Below are positions 23,321 through 36,404 of a stretch of DNA of 64,000 nt, in pieces (within the stretch, counting starts at the first letter, position 1; every line of letters begins with the position of its first letter). The DNA lies in the NCBI GenBank assembly GCA_014529385.2, contig CM043960.1, forward strand, positions 73,175,910 through 73,239,909. Direction: 5' to 3'. Position numbers and translations under genes: made by a program. Under the pieces are notes generated by a model. The model saw only the letters and a program-made list of their open reading frames with translations, was not told the DNA's origin and searched no databases. This DNA is from Adiantum capillus-veneris (Eukaryota > Streptophyta > Polypodiopsida > Polypodiales > Pteridaceae).

Positions 23321-24433
23321 ACGTCCGTAGTTCATGAGATCTTCACCTACGAATGTAAATTTGTGGGTCTTCTGCACCACTCTTCTCCTCTGCAACTTGG
23401 ACAAACCCTCTGAACATTGCCCTGTAATCAAAAACCCTTCAATCTCCTTTAGAGTCTCCCTACCTGCATAAGTGGCTGGGGCCACATATAGACCTGCAAC
23501 ATGCACTTGCACTTTTTTACTCGCTAACTGATCCGCTTTTTGGTTCTACTCTCTCCTTACATGCTTGAACTGAACCTCTTCAAAAGACTTTAGCATTTTC
23601 TTTATGGAAAAGAACCAATGCTTTAAATAATCCCGCTTTACCTGCCATTGTCCTAGCAGTTGCTTGATGACTAGCAATGCATCTCCCTTCACCACCACCA
23701 ATCTCGAAATGCCGAACTATATACACTGCTTCAAACCCAAATGCAGAGTAAGATACTCCACCTCATTATTGGTGTGAACATCCTCCAGATCATATGCCTT
23801 CAAAACTATAGCTTTGTCGTGTGGGTCGTGTATCACCACACTTCCTTTTGCCTTCTGCACTACCCTTCGATATGCTCCGTCAAACCACATCATAAAAACA
23901 TTCTCCAGATCAGGCTCCTCCTTAGCTTCATCTCGCACCACCCTTGGATAGGCTGGCAAATTGATGGCCTTGCTGACATGAATGTCCGCCAAGTGAGACG
24001 GACTTGTGTGATCTAACTTGAACTCGAACTCAAACTCTTGCAGCTCCAACACCCACTTCATAATCCTCCTTCGTGGCTTCAAATGTAGCACTATCTCTGG
24101 CAATAGATTATTAGTTGTCAACACAAAAAACTTGCACACAATTATATGCACCTTAAACTTCCTGCAAGCGAAGACTAAAGACATCACCCATTGCTATGCT
24201 TCTGTGTAGGTAGCCTCTCCTGGGCTAATCACTCTGCTCTCAAAGTATATCAGCTTGTAGCTTCTCCCTACCTTTTGCAGTAGAACCGCTCCAATAGCAA
24301 CCGTGCCTACTATCATAGACACATAGAAGTCATCCTCTCGATTGGGAGGACATACCACTAGCAACTGACACAAAATTTCCTTGACCCTATCAAAAGCCTC
24401 CTGAGCTTCCTCATCCCACTCATAACCGTGCAC
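23321..24433 (-). pseudogene. RNase H domains and linker of outer Ty3 element
   Basis: On the minus strand: first RNase H (24433-23950) with DDFYVSMIVGTVAIGAVLLQ and FVLTTNNLLPEIV; second archaeal-type RNase H (from about 23905) with MWFDGAYRR and TNNEVEYLTLHLGL; then the linker to integrase, which breaks at 23321 against the nested LTR and resumes at 4011. Both key aspartates of the first RNase H are missing, as in the nested copy. Stops occur throughout. Confidence 0.85.
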
Positions 24434-25696
24434 CTACTCAGCTCTCTTTTGAAGAGGATGCACATATTGTGACAACGTCCAAAAGAAGTGCAAAAGATAC
24501 TTTAACGTATGAACAAACAAGGCCAAACCTTGAACATCTGATGGAGGCTCCATCAACACCAACGCCTTGACCTTCTTGAGATCAGCCTCTATACCATTCT
24601 ACGACACCACATGACCCAACAGCTATACTCGAGGTTGTGCTAGCTTGCACTTGTTGGGGTTTAGTTGACCTCCTTCCTCATCAAGCCTTTGAAAGCATAA
24701 CTGCAACTTCGATAGGTGCTCTAATCTTGAACTGTAGCAGCCTATATCATCCATGAAGACCCTGATAAAGCGGTATGAACCAAATACCATGTTCATCCAC
24801 TCTAGGAAGGTGGCATATGCATTCACCAATCCGAATGTATCCTGCAATAAGCGAAACAACCCCATGGAGATATGAATGTGGTCTTCAACTGGTCTTTGAG
24901 TGCAATCCCTATCTGAAAATACCCCAAAAAGCCATCCATAATCGATTATCTATCGTGCCAAGCCACCTGGTTTAAGATTTCATCTTAAAATGGAAATGGA
25001 TAGTGATTTCTCTTGGTTGCTGCATTCAGTGGCTTGTAGTCGACACACACCCTCCACTTTCCATTATGCTTAGGGGTTATAACCACTAGTGAGACCCACT
25101 CTGACTCTTTTCACGGGGTATATGATGCCTGCATCTAGCAATTTATTGATCTCCTTCTAAAGGGCCTCCTTTTGGATTTTCCCAATTCTTCTCAGCTTCT
25201 GTGCTTCAGGCCTATGTCCCTCCTTGAGAACAATCTTGTGCTCTACCCCTTTTGCACCACGCAAATGCTTGTATTCCATCGCAAACAGGTTTGGATAGGA
25301 TGCACACAAATGAACATAACTCTCTTTCTCACCCTTGGTCAAATCTTCACTTAGCATGCTTGAAACCTCCTCTGTGCTTAAGCCATGAGTTTGAGGCCGC
25401 ATACCTTTTCCTTTAGGAGGAGAGTCTTCTATGGTGACTCCGAACAAGTTTGCATCTATCTTCAGCATGTCGTCCTCGCTCTCCTCTCCCTCTGTGCTAG
25501 CGTAGACTTCATCATAGGCCGTCTCTATCTTGTACTCGTAGCTCGTCGTGTCACCCTCATCTTTAACTGCCATAGGACAAGTACTGCTCTCCTTGGTCTT
25601 CAAATCTAGCACAATCTGTCTCCCCTTCTCTTTGTCACATGCAAGGTGAACACTTTGCTCTCCCAATCCTGCGCAGCACCTATTGCCAAAAGCCAT
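24434..25696 (-). pseudogene. Reverse transcriptase of outer Ty3 element
   Basis: The minus strand has the acidic pre-RT region (25696-25157: AVKDEGDTTSYEYKIETAYD, then VEHKIVLKEGHRPEAQKLRR) and the palm segment with VFMDDIGCYSS (24865-24623), NKCKLAQPRV and a thumb. Several frameshifts and stops occur between 25157 and 24865. FMDD is kept. Confidence 0.88.
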
Positions 25697-25699
25697 GGC

Positions 25700-26110
25700 C
25701 TACCCTAAATGATTGGATAAGCATTATCTCCTCCCTTCATCACAAAAGAGTCTATCAAGCACTCTATGCCCATCACCTTAACCTTCACATCCTGAGCCAC
25801 CCCCAAACACCTGGCCTTAGTATGGCTGGCCATCCTCATGCGCACATTCGACTTGGCTATCACCTTGACTCCCGTCTCTTTCATGGCTGCTTCATCACAA
25901 AAAAGTCTATCAAGCACTCTATGCCCATCACCTTAACCTTCACATTCTGAGCCATCCCCAAACACCTGGCCTTAGTATGGCTGGCCATCCTCATGCGCAC
26001 ATTCGACTTGGCTATCACCTTGACTCCCGTCTCTTTCATGGCTGCTTCCGTCATGACACAAACCTGTGCTCCACCGTCTATGTGAGCCTACACCTGCATC
26101 CTCTTTTCTA
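25700..26110 (-). pseudogene. Protease region of outer Ty3 element, with internal duplication
   Basis: The segment AAMKETGVKVIAKSNVRMRM matches the nested copy after its protease motif. It occurs twice because of a tandem duplication of about 155 bp (25736-26045). The duplication length is not a multiple of three, so the frame is lost. Confidence 0.75.
25736..26045. repeat. 155-bp tandem duplication
   Basis: Two adjacent, nearly identical units starting TTCATCACAAAA at 25736 and 25891. The nested sister element has only one unit, so the duplication arose in this copy. Confidence 0.9.
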
Positions 26111-26639
26111 TAACATCATCCAACAACGGAAGAACATCAGTTGGGCTACCTACCCTCAAAGCCATGTTTTGCACCGCTTGCACATTCCCCTTAGCTCTCC
26201 GCAGCCTGGTGCTAACACTTGTGGACCACTTCCTCCTCAATTTTGGATTTAAGGCTAACAACTAGCCAAAAATAATGTTTGCTTTCTGATTTTGAACATC
26301 ACTTACCAGGTTGTACTTGGGATAGCCACATCCTAATTAGAAATCTGCTTTCTTGATTTTGCAGCATCTCCTCCTTTTGCTAGGCTCAGGCTGCTCTCTA
26401 CCTTCGTAAACTTTCTCCTTGCCTTTGCAAGCTCTGGTTTCACAGCCTGTCTGTGTCTCTCTCTCTCAGCTCTTGCCCTCTTATTGGCAAAAACTTTGAT
26501 ATCCTGCTTATCCACTCCGATAATATTCAATCTTGGGACTTTGCCTCCATTTGGCGGAGCTGGTTGCACATGATTCTCCACTGCTTGCTCTTTTGGACCA
26601 TTGAATTGCCCTTGGCCTCAACCTCTACCAAATAGCGGG

Positions 26640-27452
26640 TAAATGCCTCCTCTCTCTCTCTCTTGGCGGTTGAGGACAATCATGCGCATAGTGCCCCTCT
26701 TATCCACAATTGTAGCACCTACCTGGCAGCGGCCTTGCTCTGCCCCTTGCTCCTCTCGGCTCTCCTCTATCCATCACGCTTAGCCGCAACTCCTACATTT
26801 TCTCGGACAAATCCTACATGGTGCGTACCCAATTCTGTGACACAACAACTACACCTCGGTTTCCGTGGTTTTCTTCATGCATAGCCTCCCTCAGACTCTG
26901 CGGTTGAAGGGGGGCCATCGTCTCTTAGCCCGACACACCCTGCTATATCTTTTTCTTTATCTTTCTGCTCTTTGATAGTGCAATTGCTACCAAACCATTA
27001 TAATTTTCTGGGCTCTCGAAATCAACTTTCTCTCTCATGTTGGGGTGCAGACACGCCATGAACTTAGCCAACTTGAAGTAATCTCCATTAGCCAGTTGCA
27101 TGGCTGTGGCTAGTTTTGCCCAACACTCTTCAAAATGACCTAAAAGCAGATTGAACCCTTCACTTACATCTTGCTTCAGTGCCTTCAGCTTCACATCCAT
27201 CTCGACTAGGGATGCCTCCTTGTGAAAGTCATGAAGAAACCTCACTCGTAGAGCCGGTCATGCTTGTCTCGGCTTGCTTTCCAAGGCTTCATACCATACT
27301 TTAACTTTTCCACGCATTACCAAAGGAAATGTCTGCATCTTACTATCCTCGTTCGGCATACGCAACGATAGCATATACAGCTCGAAATCTAACATCCACT
27401 CGTCGGGGCTCTCCTTGCCTGTGAAAATCGGTCCATAGCTTCTTGCCACCAT
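26640..27452 (-). pseudogene. gag of outer Ty3 element
   Basis: The ATG at 27452 opens MVARSYGPIFTGKESPDEW, homologous to the nested gag. It continues through WYEALESKP to a break near 27250 and then RFLHDFHKEASLVEMDVKLK. The knuckle near 26690 reads CYNCG then EGHYAHDC with an intervening stop. Broken by frameshifts and stops. Confidence 0.85.
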
Positions 27453-27530
27453 GACTTCCAACGCGAAAAACCACTTCTTTTCGATCAACTGGGAGCAATT
27501 AGTGTGATCCTCCCTGGGGGCACTAGAAGA

Positions 27531-29631
27531 TGGAGAGGGGGAATGGGGGAACACTCCCGGCACAAACACAAGTGCCTTTCTATAGGTGAGGGTATCCACA
27601 ACACCTCTATCCTCTCAGAAAACACCTTCAAAAAACACACTTCACACTAGCAGACCATTTCCTGCTCTTTTCAACTGCTCACGCACTCCAAAACTCTACC
27701 ACACAAAGCACACTTATCGCCACGGTCTGTCTCCACCCTTACACACGCACACAGCCGCTCAATCTCACTCTCTCACACAAAACACCATCGATCGGGGGGG
27801 GGGGGCACACACATCCACATTGCTCGCACCGAGGGGAAACTAGAAAGTGGGAGAAAGAGAAGGGGGGAAGGGGAAACGACAACAAAACTTAGCAACAGTG
27901 GCTTGATTGCATTTCAAAGGCATGGACAAAGGCTTGCAATGCCATCGCCATGGCCGTTTTCAAGAAAAAAGTACAAGGGGATTAGTCTGTCAGAGAGCTC
28001 CACTTTGTAGGCGTCAAACGACACAAAAAAAGTCCCCAATTTGATTGAAAAATGACTTTTATAGTGGGGCATCTCCAACTTTAGAATCTGCACCTTAATT
28101 TGGAAACTTTGGAAGGATGGAGCTGCCTCATTTTCATCTGCTCTCTTTTGGTCTGTTGCACTTGGGCGGGGGGGGGGGGGGGGGGGGGGCACTAGTGATG
28201 TCGCTAGTGCCCCTTGGCATTTTTAAATTTTCCTTTTCCTCCTTTATTATCACCCTTTGGAAGGCTCCCTCTTTCACTGCCTCTTTGACCTTCTCGTTGA
28301 CCACTTTTGTCCTACCCTTGATTGATCCATTCCCTACCAGTCTTCTTTCTCTCTTTCCCCTCACCCTTCACCTAGTGATGTCGTGCCCCGCCATCTCCTC
28401 CTTGCCCTTGCTCTTGCTTGCCTAGCCTTGAAATGGGCCCACCCACCCCTTTTACACATTGCGGCCCCTTTGAGCGAGGTGAGCTTTCAACTCTCTCTCT
28501 CTCTCTCTCTCTCTCTTAATCCACTGCTTGACACTGGTCGCGGGACCCCTCCTCTAGGCAAGCATTAGCAACATCGCTATTGGGGGGGGGGGGGGGGGGG
28601 GCACCCTTGCCTTTAAAAAGGGTTGGCCCCAACGGGCGTGTGAACCGGCCCCTGGCGGGCCTCCATGCCATGTCAGCAACCTACTGCCGCCTACACAGCT
28701 CGTAAGCGTGCCTCCAGCCACCGCCGTGACTGGCCAGCGCCACCGTCTCCTGCCAAACGCCGTTGGGCTATGTCCCCATCGCCACCAGCGCAACACCAAA
28801 CATGCAACACCATAGCCTCACGCCCACTAGGAGCTACCTCTCCCTTCACATCTCTCTAATGCACCCACGGCCCAGGCTACATACCCAATGATAGTCAACC
28901 TGTCAGCACATATGGGATTAAGCCACGCCACATGTCACTCTCCTATTTAATGCACCCTTAGGCATCTTCAAATTCCACCCAAAAAACTCATTTGAAGTCA
29001 CTTTTCCCACCTTTTGAATGCCTGTCATATCTTGCTCAGTAGCCCAATGACCGGACCGCCAAGCCCAGTGAGAGGGTTTCCTTGCGTGCGTTGAACCCCT
29101 CGGCCCTTGTCGCCGTTTGACTCTCCTCAGACTGCAAACTAGAGTCATCAAAAATGGAAAAGAACACCTGTGATCGCCCCTCAGGTAACTGCTCCAAACT
29201 TCATTGGACTGTAACTCGACGCTTGAGGCTCAGAATCACACACCATCAATTTTTGCTCACTCCGCATGATACATGCTACCCTGTAGAATCTTGTCAAGGC
29301 TCAAGAAATTCCAGATGGCATGATTCCCCATGTGGTCAACTTGGCCGATGGCTGGCCCCCAAAAAAACTTCTGATGGCTATAACTTGCTATTTAGAGCTC
29401 CGATTGGCAATCCAAGAAGATAGGCATGCTCCATAATTCGAGCTCTACACATCTATCTGGTGACATTTTCTTCGGCCATCTGTCCCCAGCTGCCCTGCCC
29501 GTCGGGGATCTGCCCTTTGGCTACCTAGGGACTCCATACCTACTCTAGCCTTCTGCATTGCACTTGCCTGTAGCCCTCTCTTGGCATAGACGAAGCGAGG
29601 TTTCTAGCTCGGACCAACTTTGGCTGCACCA
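27531..29631 (-). repeat. 5' LTR of outer Ty3 element
   Basis: About 2.1 kb, collinear with 422-2688. It carries expanded homopolymer G runs at about 27797, 28165-28189 and 28582-28601 where the 3' LTR has short ones. The primer-binding region TCTTCTAGTGCCCCC follows on the minus strand at about 27530-27516. Confidence 0.85.
28491..28516. repeat. (CT)n microsatellite
   Basis: Homologous to 1366-1412 in the other LTR, but shorter. Confidence 0.95.
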
Positions 29632-29690
29632 CTGCTACGTGTGGACTTTCTTTGTCTAACCAACAAAGCCTTTGCAAAGGATTTACTTAT

Positions 29691-29906
29691 TCGCTAACCG
29701 CAAATTGTGCAACTTTCCCAATCGCTAGCCACAAGGACATCTCACTAATTGCAAGGCATCTCGCTAACCACGAGGGATAAAAAGAGAGCCAATAACCTCA
29801 GCTTAATCTTCGCTAACCGCGAGATCTTCTCACTAACCACGAGACATCTCGCTAATTGCAAGACATCTTGCTACACCTGCAAGGCATCTTGCTAACCGCA
29901 AGGAAC
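29691..29906. repeat. Minisatellite with about 20-bp units
   Basis: About nine imperfect units built on CATCTCGCTAACCGCAAG, with variants CTCACTAATTGCAAG and CTCGCTAACCACGAG. It lies between two LTRs of the same family and has no coding frame. Confidence 0.85.
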
Positions 29907-30074
29907 AAAAGATAATATTTCATCAATTCTTCTCTTTAAATGATTCTTCAAACATGATCAACCAACTCTTTATATCCAACAAATAACTCCTAATATCAAA
30001 CAATAATAACTTATCAAACAACTCTTTCACTACTCTACAAAAACATATGATTGTTTCTTGTGATACAATCAAGT

Positions 30075-32011
30075 TGGAGAGGGGGGAAAGGAAAACTCAC
30101 CCAAAACACAACGAAATGACTCCCTATAGCCCAGGGTATACACATCGCCCCAATCCACTAGAGTTCACACAACTCACAAGCAAATTGCTTTTTTCACACG
30201 ACCATGTGTACACATGCATTGTAGCACACCAAATAAGCCCAATCATCCCGCTCTGAGCAATTTGTAGCCTTCCACACACACACAGCCTCTCTCTATCTGT
30301 CTTTGCACAACAGACCTCGGGGGGACTCTTGCCGCGACAGGCACCCAAAAACACACGCACACAAGCAGAAAAGAGAAGGGGGAAGGGAGAATTGACACCA
30401 AGAAATGACAATGATGGCTTCTCTTCATCCAACATAGCCATTTATAAGCCAACACAATTCTTGGCAACATACACTAGCCTCAAGCCCTAGCCTCAAGCCC
30501 AACCATCAAAAAAGCCCGTACAAATTCACAGAAACCTCCTTTATAGGGGATTACAAAAACACTAAAAAGGAAAAAAATTTGGACTATTTCACTCGTGTGT
30601 AGTTCACTCCGAGCTTTCTTGGAATTTTATTTGCATCACATACAAGTGTCACACCCCCTTTAGTAAGCATTGCATGATAGGGATAGAGATACCTCTCTCT
30701 CACTTTGCCTTAGCACCACGTGAGAAGGCACCCCTTGGCCGGCATTGAACTCTCCCTCCCTCTCTCTGACTCATTGCCGTAGGGGAATGCACCCCTGCAC
30801 TAGCGCTAGCGGGGTCCTCCCCTTCTTTCAAAACTTTGGTCGAGGCGGGCGCTAGACCAAACGCTTGGATGGTGAGCGTCGTTTGATGGCACCCACACCA
30901 TCATCATCACCAAAAAATTCCACCGAACAGCCATGAGCACTTCCAACTGACCGCCGCGTAGCTCCCCTGTTATGGACGCCATAGCCAATGCCTAGGGATA
31001 GAGCTCTCTCTCATCTCGATGCTCCAATGAGGCACCCCTTCTAGGCTATATACCCCATATCCTCGGCTCCGATCCCTTTTGTGCATATGGGACAAATGAA
31101 ATGCCACGTGGCACGCCCTCCTCCCTCCTGCCCTCCATGGCCCCAGAACTTCAAGAAAATGTTTCAAAAAGCTCCACAAAACCCCAACTTTTTGGCCCTC
31201 TTTCCATTGACTATCATCTTTTGCTCAATTGGCTGATGCCCAAGCTGTGAAGTGCCACCTAGAGCTGACAACCCCAAATCTAAGCTTGCTCATATTTGTA
31301 CCAGTCCGGTCTTGCAAGGCCCTCCAACCGAGTTGGACAAAAACTACAAACCCCTCGCGCATTGCACTACCGTCATCTAGGTATTAACTTTAACAGGCAA
31401 TAACTCTTTGTTTGGGTACCCAATTGATGAGCAGTCACTTCCTGCTAGCTCCATATATCATCCTCTACCTTCCCAAACTATGTTGAGTTTCAAAAACCAC
31501 GTGCAAGAACATTTCTCAAAGGGGGAAAACTACCACATGACTGGACCTCGACAAAACGTCAAGGCTTTGTATCTTGGCATCCGTGGCTGAGATTGCCAAT
31601 CTGGAAGGACCGATATGCTCCATAATTCAAGCTCTACACGCCCATATGCTGAAACTTGATTTGATCCCGTCCATCATTTTCCATGTCCGTCTTGGATTTT
31701 TAATGCACTCCAACTTCAAGCTGTCATATCTTGCATTGTGTAGCTTTGTTTGATGAGCCGTCTAAACCAGATGACTCAACACTCTAAGCTCTACAATCCC
31801 AAGCAAAAAGCCCATGCCTCAAATCATTTTTTCATGTTGTCCAAATTGGCCCTTTTGGAGCCTTTCTGGCCTATAAAACCACATTAGTCATACACATCCA
31901 TTGCTGCCCAAGATTTTTGTATCTGCTCCAACTCTTTGCCATGTACCTGCTAGCATACACACTTTTGCTTGAGCTATCTTCTAGGGCTGACCGACTTTGG
32001 CTGCACCATTA
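30075..32011 (-). repeat. Third LTR of the same Ty3 family, with a 3' UTR scrap
   Basis: Begins TGGAGAGGGGGG and ends GGCTGCACCATTA on the plus strand, the limits of the outer element's LTRs in the same orientation. The adjoining 32012-32210 holds a decayed polypurine tract and the untranslated stretch seen next to 2688-2900, so this is the 3' end of a truncated minus-strand element rather than a true solo LTR. Confidence 0.75.
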
Positions 32012-32544
32012 TTGCCCAACCCCCTTGTTGAACATTTATGTTTAACCACAAAAGAGTTTTATTCATCTACCAGCTGCAAAACTTTGCAAGCACTGTGAGA
32101 AAATCAAAACCATATTTACAAAGTTTTATTCATGGTCTACCTACTATAAAACCCCAAGTGGGTTGCCCCACCCCCTGCATCACAACATGTTTCCACCTGG
32201 ATCAAAAAACTACCATTGGTTCCTTCCATCCACTTGTAACCACATCCATAGTGCTGCACCCCAGCACATAGACCATCATGCATATAGGTTGCCCATGGCC
32301 TACCCTCATCACTCCAAGAATACGCTGGTAAACAATCATCCACTCCATACCAAGTAGCATCAAACTCAGCATCACACAAAAAGAATGTACGTGTAAGAAG
32401 ATAAGATATCAAGATAAGTGAAGGCTCATATAAAAAAATGTGCATAAAAAGAGGGCTTCTCTTCTCATTTTACACTTCTCTCCTTCATTTTCTCAAAGTA
32501 AAAACTTGAGAGTAGGCTTAAGAAATCCATAGTTAAGCCTCTTT

Positions 32545-32569
32545 CACACACACACACACACACACACAC
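32545..32569. repeat. (CA)n microsatellite
   Basis: About 12 CA units. Confidence 0.95.
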
Positions 32570-33114
32570 CTCCTACACGCACACCCTCTCCAAGAGAAGC
32601 CGTGGCCAAAACACTAATCAAGTTTGTCAAAACTTGATCTTTTTCTTCACATTACCCTCTCCCTCTCCTCTCTTTTAGTTCTCACGCTTTCCATAGATTG
32701 AATTCCCTTTTCCTCTTGCCACCCTCTCACTCCAAGTAGCCAAATTGGTGGTCTTCAAGTGAAGTGAATAGGGAAAGAGCCGACTACATCAACACACTTC
32801 TTCAATAATCTCCCAAATTGAACAAAAGACTCTACTATATACACATACTAAGGTAATGTTTTCTTGCTCTCTTTATGCTATTGCACTTTCTTGAAAGTGA
32901 ATTATTTTTATGCTTACATAAATTCATGCTTAAGCTCTCACATTTCCATAAGCATACCTTTTTCTTGGGAAGAAAGAATAACTTCTAAAGTTGTTTCTCA
33001 TTTTTAATTATGGTTTCTTTCTAATATTAGCTAACCATGTTCCTAACCACTAACGCGTTGTTATTTCAAGTTTCCTAGATTACCAAACTAATATGTCAGA
33101 GAGAGTAGAAAGAA

Positions 33115-33224
33115 CTCTCTTTATCCATAGGTGATTAGAGATCATATTTACCTAAATAGTATGCATGATCTCTCTTTATCCATAGGTGACTAGAGATCAT
33201 ATTTACCTAAATAGTATGCATGAT
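33115..33224. repeat. 55-bp tandem duplication
   Basis: Two adjacent copies starting CTCTCTTTATCCATAGG at 33115 and 33170, differing by one base. Recent by appearance. Confidence 0.95.
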
Positions 33225-35571
33225 TGGATGGTGACTAATATCCTTAATCTCTCGCATAAACCTTTTTATTGATTTTTAAGTTACTTTTATTCTCTTACCG
33301 AAATTACTCTTTTAAAGGTAAATGCCATAAATAAAAGGCAACTAAGTAATGGGATTGTTTTTTTCAACTAATCTTATTTTCCAAAAGAGGAATTATTATT
33401 TCTATAAAAAAAAGCTCTTGATGTTGAATAAATTATGTGTGTAATAGTTTAAGTGACATACTAGTTTAATATCCAACTTTCAAGGAGGAGTTGACTTTTG
33501 AAGGGTAAGTTTATCATAACCAAAGAAGTTCTCTTTGAGAATGAAGATTCCCAGTCCAAGTAAGTTCATTTCCTCCCTTCACTCTTGCCATTGGAAAATT
33601 CCAAATATTTAAGCCTTTCCTAGCTATGTGACTAATCCTCTCCATGAAAGCAAGAGGTAAGCCTAAACCCTATTTTGAGAAGAATTTATTGATCATTCGT
33701 ACTCCATTGCATGAGCATTTTGCAAGACACTAGTATGTCCACTCTTAGAAACTTCACAAATTACTCTTAGACTATCACTCATCAAAAGATTCTAATCTTG
33801 CCTAAACCATCATTAAAAGGTTTAGATCATTTGTCTTAAGATCACAAGTTGATGCATTCTAAATATTAATGTTTACTACTCATGGTTCACACTTAAGTAA
33901 ATGTCATTGTATAGAGCATATACATTGTTCGTTTTCAAGTTTGTCTACTTTCAAGTTTGTTTTGCAACTACAAAGAAGGGGGGAAGGGGATAGCTTCACG
34001 AAAGTGATGACCATGTTTCTTGAACATAAAACTCCCATCGCTTCCCTGGAAATTTCCCATGGATGGCAAATAGTGCAAAGGAAACATATGGGATTCATTT
34101 ATGAAGGGGTTAACTTGAAACTTGCGTTGAGACAAAACCTTAACTTCCAAGAGACTTGTTGTTTTCTTAAGGTCTTGTTTGAGTAGAGATTAAAAGAAAA
34201 TAAGAACTAAGGCATTATAACTCAAGGAACCTAATGCCAATTTTAACTAGGACTAAAGACTTTCTTGAGAAGATTTGACATGGATAGCCCTAGCATAACA
34301 TAGAAGATTTAAGTGTTAACTTTGTCTTACATATTTGGAAAAGACCAGCGCATGTGTTTACCTGTAGGATGTAATGGGAGATGGTTATTTTTGGCTAGGA
34401 CTCATAACCTTTGGTCTATGTTTTGAGCTCGAGTTCATTCAATCCCCTAGAAATGGGATTGGATGGGAGTGAGTCCCAACCAGGTAGTGAGACTCGTAGA
34501 TGCGTCTAAAAATCCGTAATGGAATATGGATATCACATTGGCTGTAGTGAAAATTGGAATTATGATAGTGAGCATTTCTTTTAAGAGAATTATTAAAGAT
34601 CATAAGAAGAATAATGTATCAAAGGTAGCAAAATGAACATTAAACCTAATTAGCTTGTCATGAACAATAATTGTAAAAAAGAGAGATAAAGGGTAAGAGA
34701 AATTGATAACAATTGAGAACCAGATTTATGTGGAGCCGATCTCCCCTCCAAAAGGCTTTTGTATTATAGTTTCCCTCGTAAAGAGAGACTTGGTACAATA
34801 CAAGATTGTTTTCCTTGAGACCTTGTTGGTGCACTGAAGATGGTAGACTTCATACACCAAAATTATGCCCTTAATTAACTTGCAAAAGCATTAACATATC
34901 CCTGGCCTCAATCCCAAGACCTCAAACACCTTCAAAAGTGGAGAGATCTAGCACGGAGTGAGGGAAGGGAAGAGGAATAAGAAGTATCATACAAGAAATA
35001 AATAGACTCCTCATTTGTATTACTCTTTTAGCTCAACATAGCATAGTAGCATAGTAATGGAGATGAAGAAGATTAATAGCATAGTATTTAAGCCTGGCTC
35101 TTGGTTGGATTTTCATTTCATAGCCAAGAGTGTTGGTGTAGGCTCTCAACTTATTATTGAAAATCTTGGAGAAGGAGATGAACTCTTGCACTTTCACAAT
35201 GTGAGAATGAGAGAAACTGAGTGTGTCATAGGGAGTATACCCCCCAAGCACCCCCCTTGCTTGCTTTGGTCTACCCCTCCTTGTAGCTCAAGATTGAAGC
35301 TCATTGGACCCCTCTAAGCCTAGCAAATCACATGCACAATGCATTTCAAGAAACATGGGTAAATGCTCATTGGCCATCCAATAGGATTTAGGGACAATAT
35401 GGGGGCCACCTAACTAGGAGCTTGACATGTGTCCCATATGCCTCTTTGCACAAGGGGTGACCCTTGGGCGAGGGAAGGTTTTTCTCATTAATCCCCTACT
35501 TGCATTGCTCACCCCCTCCTTTGTAGTCATACTTTGGACTTCAAGCCTCTCAAGAACCTTGGCCCCCACGT

Positions 35572-35718
35572 ACCTTAAGCACCTTAATCATCAAGGATGA
35601 CAAGCACCTCAAACACCTTAATCATCAATCATGACAAGCACCTTAAGCACATGAATCAGCAAGCACAACAAGCACCTCAAGCACCTTAGTCAACAAGAAC
35701 GACAAGCAGCTCAAGCTT
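35572..35718. repeat. Degenerate tandem repeat (30-40-bp units)
   Basis: About four imperfect units of the type CACCTTAATCATCAAGGATG followed by ACAAGCACCT. No open frame runs through it. Confidence 0.8.
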
Positions 35719-36404
35719 GGGCCAGGTTCCCATCTCAATCTCAGCCCTAGCTTGCCTAAGGTCCTAGGTCTAAGTACTTTTAACATTAACCTTTGGATGT
35801 ATTTAATGAAGTTAAACCTAAGGTCTTTTAAGCTTCATTAGTTGGCATTGCTCTTTGCTAGACCGTCGCCCATTTGGAAACATTGCCTTTGGTCCTGTGC
35901 TGAGATAAATCTAAAAACACATGTCTATATTCTAACTCTTGTTCCTGTTTATCCTCCCACATTAAATAAATAGTTTAATATGAGAAAATCATTTGGGTTA
36001 GTTAGATATTAGATCTTATGACATCACCTCTCTCTTGAAATCATAGTGGTCCTCGACTGTGAGGTAGAGAAGATAAAGCCTTAGTCATTAGTCTATGTTT
36101 CTTAGCTGGTAGAGGATCCCTTTTTACCCTAAAACATCATTCCAAAATGGATGACTAATCCATTTCGGGCTTGGGAGACTTAGCTGCCACAAGCATATAT
36201 GCTCTTGAGTCCATATCATAAGTAGAGTGACAGATTCTATTTGGTGTTTGAGAGACGTCCTCATCACAAACATGATTCTAAGCATGCATACTACTTAAAT
36301 TTGTGCATAATAAAAAGAGAACTAGTATCATAAGACAAAAACATTTTTCATTTAAAAAGTATTTACATTTGCTTACTCTAATGTAGCATTGTTAACATTG
36401 ACAA

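Larger units (their letters stand above)
422..29631 (-). mobile_element. Outer Ty3/gypsy LTR retrotransposon, split by a nested insertion
   Basis: The two LTRs (422-2688 and 27531-29631) share sequence along their length and lie in the same orientation. Read on the minus strand, the order is 5' LTR, gag, protease, RT, RNase H, second RNase H, integrase, 3' LTR. The pol gene breaks off at about 4011 and resumes at 23321. Aligned to the intact sister copy at 16.4-21.4 kb, the two broken ends abut with almost no gap, so one element was split by one insertion. All frames carry stops or frameshifts, so it is dead. Clear flanking target-site duplications were not found, and the outer boundary at 29631 is uncertain by a few bases. 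Confidence 0.85.
32600..36400. other. AT-rich DNA, no recognisable gene
   Basis: Only short ORFs (the longest about 105 codons at 33869-34186) with no family resemblance. It contains a 55-bp tandem duplication and a run of imperfect 30-40-bp repeats, listed separately. Confidence 0.6.

Noticed and set aside
29691-29906. A CRISPR-like array
   Set aside because: Units are adjacent and imperfect, with no unique spacers; this is a eukaryotic minisatellite.
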